Below are positions 55,601-63,500 of a stretch of 64,000 bases of DNA, piece by piece. The stretch lies in NCBI RefSeq assembly GCF_001039355.2, contig NW_019774681.1, forward strand, positions 220,632 through 284,631, read 5' to 3'. The stretch is from Lingula anatina. Taxonomy: Eukaryota > Brachiopoda > Lingulata > Lingulida > Lingulidae. Below the pieces are notes generated by a model. That model saw only the letters and a list, made by a program, of their open reading frames with translations, was not told the origin of the DNA and did no database searches. Positions within the stretch are counted from its first letter, which is position 1; the number at the start of each line of letters is the position of its first letter. The translations under genes and the position numbers were made by a program.

Positions 55601-58600
55601 TCCGTTCCTTTTTGTGTGTCATAGGAAAAAGCTACACCATGATTGGCAAGGATGGTTCCCAGCAGACCCTGGGGATAGTGCCCTGTGCGATAGCCTGGTT
55701 ATTTCGTCTCATTAATGAGCAAAAGGACAAGACTGGGGCCAGGTTCTCAGTGAGAGTGTCAGCAGTAGAGGTTGCAGGAAAGCAGGAAACCCTCAGAGAC
55801 TTACTGTCACAAGTTGCAAGTAGGTGGCCTGAAATACATTATACATATTTTTCACACTGACCATTAATGCAGTATATCAGAAATGAATTAAAGGTGCTAT
55901 ATTGTATTGGTTTCAGAATTGTTAAATTTTCAGTCTGAAAAAAGACATTTTTGCAACTGCCAACTTTTAATACATGCAATTTGCCGTGGAATGAATATGG
56001 AAAACAAAGACAGTATATGTCTACATGATTAGCAGCTACTAAAAGTGAAGCTGAGAACATACAATAAGGGTCATGTGTTTGAATTGTTGTATGTTTGCAG
56101 GTGCAGAGACTGGCAGCAATACCTCCCCTGGTGTGTATCTCAGAGAGGACCCAATCTGTGGCACACAGCTAGAGAACCAGAGTGAACTTAGGGCTCCAAC
56201 GGCAGACAAAGCAGCCTTTTATTTAGATGCCGCATGTGCAGCCAGAACAACACCTGGTATGTCAGCTTTTTTTTGTCTGAATGGTTTTTTTACTTGTATC
56301 TCCAGTCAGAACAGTACCAATACTGCCATCTATTGGGAGAAGTCAAAATTAAGCTATAGTAAAAAAAAAAGTACTAGGGATTCACAGTTGTATTGATTTA
56401 TGTGTGATGTACATTTTATAATAATGAAAAAGGATTTTCTAAAGAGCTTAGGAAATTTTAGGTAATGCTAGACATCTGTGCCTCACACTTATCTAATTGA
56501 TATAGCACGGTGTTGTGCCAGAGATTATGTCTGATGATTGGAGCGTGGTCTGTTTCTGTTTGCTTGTGAAAGTTAAAATTGGATTAGGAAAGGAATTGAT
56601 TGGTGATCGGGCAGACTGGTAGTGCTCTTGTGATTACCATTTTTTCTTTTCTTTTTTTCCTTTTTCACCCCAAGTATGTTTCACTCCATCTGTTATCATT
56701 GCACTTGAATTGCAAAGAAAACTGTCCTCCAATCTTTGCTTTAATGTTTAAAAATTATTAGAATTTATATATTTTTGCTTTAACAATTGTAGATAATGAA
56801 GAGGAGAGCCGTACCTCCCACTTTTTATTCACCCTTCATGTATACCAGTACAGGGTGGAAAAAAATGGAAAGACTGGGAGTGGAGCTGGAGGTAAGATCA
56901 AATCAAACCTTTTGTGAAAGATATTCTGTAATATACATCCAAACAACATTAATATTCAGATTACATCATCTTTTCCATTTGCGAAGAATTTAAAAGTTTC
57001 ATTATTTTGATAGTTTTTAAATAAATTCTGACATCATTAGGTTGGTTTTTATAATTTATTGGTGAGAACAAGTAATCTCAACCTCATTATTTTTACATTG
57101 ATTACTTATTTACCTCCCCAGTGGCTGGTGGTCGTAGTCGCCTACATCTGATAGATCTTGGCAGTGGCTGCAAGGCAAAAGACAGCAGTGGCCAGGCCCT
57201 GAGTTTGTCAGCACTGGGCAATGTTATACTAGCCCTTCTCAATGGACAGAGACATGTGCCACACAGGTATCATTTCTTTTATTCTCATCTGGATATAAAT
57301 GGCAAACTGGTGTTAAATCTATTGTTAGTAATATATATATATTTGCACAAAAATTGTGTCATATTTGAATGGCTGGATACATATCACATAAGTACTATTT
57401 CTTTCTTTTTTATATCCATTTAAGAATTTTTTTATTTCAGTATTTTAGTTTGTTTATAAATGAGTTAAATCTCATACCAACAAAGTCAATTGCACTCATG
57501 TATTTTCATATTTAAATGGACATATTTTGTGTTTCATTTTTCCAGAGATAGTAAACTGACACAGCTGCTGCGAGAGGCTCTGGGCAGTCTGTCCTGCAGG
57601 GCATGTATGATTGCCCATGTGTCCCCAACCATCAGGAACTACAATGAAACACTGCAGGTGATCCAGCTGGCTGCCAGGATACACAGGATGAGGAGAAGGA
57701 CAAAAGTCAAAGTAGGTTAAGAAAAGAAAAGTAACGGTTAAAGTTCAATTGTGAACATGTGTTCATGTATTTCTTTTTCAGTATATCTGATTTTGAACAT
57801 ATTTTCCTTGACTTAAATATCATCAGCAAGACAACTGTTCTGTTTGACTTCCAACAAAACAATGTTTTTACCTTTATGCTATAATGACTAAAATGCATTT
57901 GTCTATGTCTCTTCAGTTCTCCAGCAATAGCTCAGATGACAGCAGCTCCTGTGACGACTCTGGCTTTGGGCGTCGTATGAGACCTGGAATACGTATGGGA
58001 ACACTGCGTGAGGGAATCTATTACTCCAATGCTGTTGGTTCTACATCTGGAGAGGACTACACGTCCAGCAGTGAGCAGTCCTGTGACACTGTCATATACA
58101 CGGGCGCCAATGGTCAGGCTTTGAGCGACCCAGATTTGACTGATAACGAGCGTCCCCCTGTGAGTGTTCNTCCTAGCCGTAAATGCCTTAATGTAGTGAA
58201 CATCAAATTCAAAGGAATTCAGTATTTGCAATATGTCCATTTTAATATCTTTGTGTGAAGTGTATTTCTTTTAGTTAAATAGGCAAATATAGTGGTGTAA
58301 TATCCAGTTTATATGAACTGTAGAAAGTGTATGTTTCTTAAATAATGGTAAAAATTGCACAGTGAATTTGATCAAGTATCATTACTGTCACTCAAGAGTG
58401 GTTTCTACCAAAACCACAAGTCTGTTATGAAATTAGGCAGATCAATGGACCTGATATTTGGGACTGGTTGTCAGGTTGAATGATTCTATTAAGCTGATGC
58501 TTATTGATATGGTCTGACAGAAATAGAAGTTTGATACAATACTGCCAGTATTTAAGGGAAATAATTTGACAAGGCAGGTAATCAACAGCTTAAGTTCAAA

Positions 58601-60507
58601 CCCAGTTATCTGTCCAAATAATATAACACCTGGTATATGTGAAGTCTGAGTTAGTTTCACTGAATTTAATATCCCCTCAATCCAATCTTGTTCCTATATG
58701 ATATTCAGTGCTCTGTTTTAAGATAGCACATTGTCTCTTGTCCTTGGCCATCACCCTTATGTTATCTGTCTATTGCATGGCCTTTAATTTCCGTTCCTTT
58801 TTGTGTGTCATAGGAAAAAGCTACACCATGATTGGCAAGGATGGTTCCCAGCAGACCCTGGGGATAGTGCCCTGTGCGATAGCCTGGTTATTTCGTCTCA
58901 TTAATGAGCAAAAGGACAAGACTGGGGCCAGGTTCTCAGTGAGAGTGTCAGCAGTAGAGGTTGCAGGAAAGCAGGAAACCCTCAGAGACTTACTGTCACA
59001 AGTTGCAAGTAGGTGGCCTGAAATACATAATACATATTTTTCACACTGACCATTAATGCAGTATATCAGAAATGAATTAAAGCTGTTATGTTGTATTGGT
59101 TTCAGAATTGTTAAATTTTCAGTTTGAAAAAAGAAATTTTTGCAACTGCCAACTTTTAATACATGCAATTTTCCGTGGAAAGAATGTGGAAAACAAAGAC
59201 AGTATATGTCTACATGATTAGCAGCTACTAAAAGTGAAGCTGAGAACATACAATAAGGGTCATGTGTTTGCATTGTTGTATGTTTGCAGGTGCAGAGACT
59301 GGCAGCAATACCTCCCCTGGTGTGTATCTCAGAGAGGACCCAATCTGTGGCACACAGCTAGAGAACCAGAGTGAACTTAGGGCTCCAACAGCAGACAAAG
59401 CAGCCTTTTATTTAGATGCCGCTTGTGCAGCCAGAACAACACCTGGTATGTCAGCTTTTTTTGTCTGAATGGTTTTTTTTACTTGTATCTCCAGTCAGAA
59501 CAGTACCAATACTGCCATCTATTGGGAGAAGTCAAAATTAAGCTGTAGTATAAAAAAGTACTAGGGAATTCACAGTTATATTGATTTATGTTTGATGTAC
59601 ATTTTATAATAATGAAAAAGGATTTTCTAAAGAGCTTAGGAAATTTTTAGGTAATGCTAGACATCTGTGCCTCACACTTATCTAATTGATATAGCACAGT
59701 GTTGTGCCAGAGATTATGTCTGATGATTGGAGTGTGGTCTGTTTCTGTTTGCTTGTGAAAGTTAAAATTGGATTAGGAAAGGAATTGATTGGTGATTGGG
59801 CAGACTGGTAGTGCTCTTGTGATTACCATTTTTTCTTTTCTTTTTTTGCTTTTTCACCCCAAGTATGTTTCACTCCATCTGTTATCATTGCACTTGAATT
59901 ACAAAGAAAACTGTCCTTCCATCTTTGCTTTAATGTTAAAAAATTATTAAAATTTATATTTTTGCTTTAACAATTGTAGATAATGAAGAGGAGAGCCGTA
60001 CCTCCCACTTTTTATTCACCCTTCATGTATACCAGTACAGAGTGGAAAAAAATGGAAAGACTGGGAGTGGAGCTGGAGGTAAGATCAAATTAAGCTTTCT
60101 GTGAAAGATATTCTGTAATATACATCCAAACAACATTAATATTCAGATTAAATCATCTTTTCCATTTGCTAAGAATTCATTATTTTGATAGTTTTTAAAT
60201 AAAGTCTGACATCATTAGGTTGGTTTTTATTATTTATTGTAGTGGAACAAGTAATCTCAAACTCATTATTTTTACGTCGATTACTTATTTACCTCCCCAG
60301 TGGCTGGTGGTCGTAGTCGCCTTCATCTGATAGATCTTGGCAGTGGCTGCAAGGCAAAAGACAGCAGTGGCCAGGCCCTGAGTTTGTCAGCACTGGGCAA
60401 TGTTATACTAGCCCTTCTCAATGGACAGAGACATGTGCCACACAGGTATCATTTCTTTTATTCTCATCTGGATATAAATGGCAAACTGGTGTTAAATCTA
60501 TTGTTAG

Positions 60508-60560
<53 letters not shown>

Positions 60561-63500
60561 CACAAAAATTGTGTCATATTTGAATGGCTGGATACATATC
60601 ACATAAGTAATATTTCTTTCTTTTTTATATCCATTTTTATTTCAGTATTTTAGTTTGATTATAAATGATTAATATAGGAGTTAAATCTCATACCAACAAA
60701 GTCAATTGCACTCATGTATTTTCATATTTAAATGGACAAATTTTGTGTTTTATTTTTCCAGAGATAGTAAACTGACACAGCTGCTGCGAGAGGCTCTGGG
60801 CAGTCTGTCCTGCAGGGCATGTATGATTGCCCATGTGTCCCCAACCATCAGGAACTACAATGAAACCCTGCAGGTGATCCAGCTGGCTGCCAGGATACAC
60901 AGGATGAGGAGAAGGACAAAAGTCAAAGTAGGTTAAGAAAAGAAAAGTAACAGATTACAGTTCAATTGTGAGCATGTGTTCAGGTATTTCTTTTTCGGTA
61001 TATCTGATTTTAAACATATTTTCCTTGACTTAAATATCATCAGCAAGACAACTGTTCTGTTTGACTTTCAACAAAACAATGTTTTTACCTTTATGCTATA
61101 ATGACTAAAATGCATTTGTCTGTGTCTATTCAGTTCTCCAGCAATAGCTCAGATGACAGCAGCTCCTGTGATGACTCTGGCTTTGGGCGTCGTATGAGAC
61201 CTGGAATACGTATGGGAACACTGCGTGAGGGAATCTATTACTCCAATGCTGTTGGTTCTACATCTGGAGAGGACTACACGTCAAGCAGTGAGCAGTCCTG
61301 TGACACTGTCATATACACGGGCGCCAATGGTCAGGCTTTGAGCGACCCAGATTTGACTGATAACGAGCGTCCCCCTGTGAGTGTTCCTATAATGCCAGGT
61401 GGAACAAGGATGCGCTTGCCAAGCGGTAGTGGGTCAGGCTCGGACAGTGAAGTGGGAGAAAGGAGGCCACTTAGTCGATCAGGAATAAAACTTGGTGCTT
61501 CAGCCTCAAGATTGCCTATAAAAAATGTGAACAAGTCTCCCAATTTGGCGGAGAAACAACCTGCAAGTACGAGTGAGGCCTCACCTCAGGCTGTACAGCT
61601 ACCTCGCAAAATTCGTCCTCCAACACCATCGAAACAGTCCTCAGAGGGGGCATCCTCCAGAAACCCTGGCCACAGGAACTGGCCCAAACCTCCAGCATTT
61701 CGTGAGGGCACAGACCATGGTGGAATCCAGGGGGAACAGTGGGTGGATGGGCCTGGTGCTGCCATCTATCCAGACACAGGGAGACAAGAACACTGGGTTG
61801 ATGGGCCCAAGGCTTTCACTGTGATGACACAAAAAGAGAAAATAGACTCTGTCCGAGAGGACCAATCATCCAGAGCAGTAACCAGTAAGTCTACAACATC
61901 GAGGTCTCACATACCTGGGAGTAAGACTAGTTCTGGTGACTTGAGAGCTCACGTGAGCAAACTCAGAGCTCCCAGCAGTGGAGATAAAGAACGAGGGGGG
62001 CATCATGCTAATGTAAAAGAGAGAACTGCACAGGGACCTGGTTTGTGTGAGGAACCTTCTCTCTCTAGTGATACTGAAATCAATGGAAATGACAATGTAA
62101 TCGAACAAGTGCCTGTGTTGCCTACACCCACACAGAAGTTTGGATCACCCCTCAAAAATCCTCGTTTAGAGCAAATTAAGGAGGAGAGGGTGACTGCCCC
62201 ATGTGCCCATAGTGATGATAATGACAGTGCACATGCACACACACTAAGGCAAGTAGCCATGCAAACAAAAACTGAGGTGTGTGCTGTATCAAANNNNNNN
62301 NNNNNNNNNNNNNNNNNNNNNNNNNNNNNNNNNNNNNNNNNNNNNNNNNNNNNNNNNNNNNNNNNNNNNNNNNNNNNNNNNNNNNNNNNNNNNNNNNNNN
62401 NNNNNNNNNNNNNNNNNNNNNNNNNNNNNNNNNNNNNNNNNNNNNNNNNNNNNNNNNNNNNNNNGAAATCATTGATTTATTTGAAAACCAACAGCTACAG
62501 CCACAGACTGAAAAAGAGGTTGAAGAATCCAAAAATGAGAATGACACTGACAAAATATATGCTGAAAATGGCCATAGTAATAGGACAGAATCACAGGTTG
62601 TCCATAATGCTGACCAGAGTCCCCCATCTTCAGAAGATTCCGACAAATCTGGCAAGAGCCATATCCGCCCTGCTTATTTCCGACGTCCAGATGGTGCCTC
62701 TAATCCTAATTTGCATAAAGACCCTACAGCAGATGAGAAATCTCAGCATGAGGTGGTGGCCGCATCTGCTTCCACCGAGATCACCACACAAAAGTGCAAT
62801 ATAGTCACAGAGAGAATGGTCCCAGGGCAGTCTGCAGATGACAAAATCAAACCAGCCAGAGGCATCCCCAAACTGCAGAGTCGACTCCCTGTGAATAAAG
62901 CCTCCTCTTCCAGTTATGCCAAAAATAAACCTCCATTGCCAAATAAACCTTCGACAAATGCCACCAAATCGCCTAAACCACCCCCTCCAGCCAAACCCAT
63001 ACGGTCCAGTAGTTTGCCTCGTGGAACTATGTCACAGCCATCAACCCCAGCAAAGAGTGTCGCCCCTAAGGCTGGGGGTGGCGGTGGTGGACAGCAGGGT
63101 GGACGGTCAGTCAGTGTCCCTGCCAGTCCTGCTGCCACACCCAGTCCCAGCAGGAGCAGCAAGACCAGCAAACTGCCACAGAAACCCAGTTCCACCAGTA
63201 GCTCCACCAATAGCAGTCCCTCCAGATCAAGTGCCAGCCCCTCACGCTCACGAAGCAAGTCGCCCACCTCCAAACTTCCAACTAGTAAATCAAGGCTTCC
63301 ACAGTCATCTAGCAAAGCCAGCATTCAGAGCAGTAAAGACTCTAAGATATCCCCCAAAGTAGCAAAAGCCAGTCCCAAGAAGGAAAAAGAGAGTAAATTG
63401 CCTGTCACCAAAGCAAGCAACAATAGGGTCACTGAGCTTGTGAAAACTCGAGAAGGTGATTCTGACAGTGGAAATGACAGCGGCATTGGTGACAAAAAGC

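Larger units (their letters stand above)
54985..58169 (+). repeat. False duplication 3, copy A (contains five whole motor exons and part of a sixth)
   Basis: This segment matches 58174-61386 throughout exons and introns at an offset of 3189 bp at its start. It ends inside an exon, at the base before the N at 58170. No donor follows, so the copy cannot splice onward. Exonic differences from copy B are silent. Confidence 0.93.
58174..61386 (+). repeat. False duplication 3, copy B
   Basis: Second copy of 54985-58169. It runs on without a break into the rest of the tail exon, so it is the copy to keep. It is 28 bp longer overall, mainly through an expanded (TA)n at 60510-60557. Confidence 0.93.

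Noticed and set aside
57884-58258. 124-codon ORF crossing the N at 58170
   Set aside because: It joins the truncated tail exon to intron sequence across an artificial contig junction.
54985-61386. A genuine tandem duplication of the motor domain
   Set aside because: Single N at the boundary, introns as similar as exons, truncated last exon without a donor, and incompatible phases all point to assembly of two haplotypes.
62914-63324. 136-codon Leu/Gly-rich ORF on the minus strand
   Set aside because: It is the antisense shadow of the Ser/Pro/Lys-rich tail exon; the composition follows from codon bias on the coding strand.
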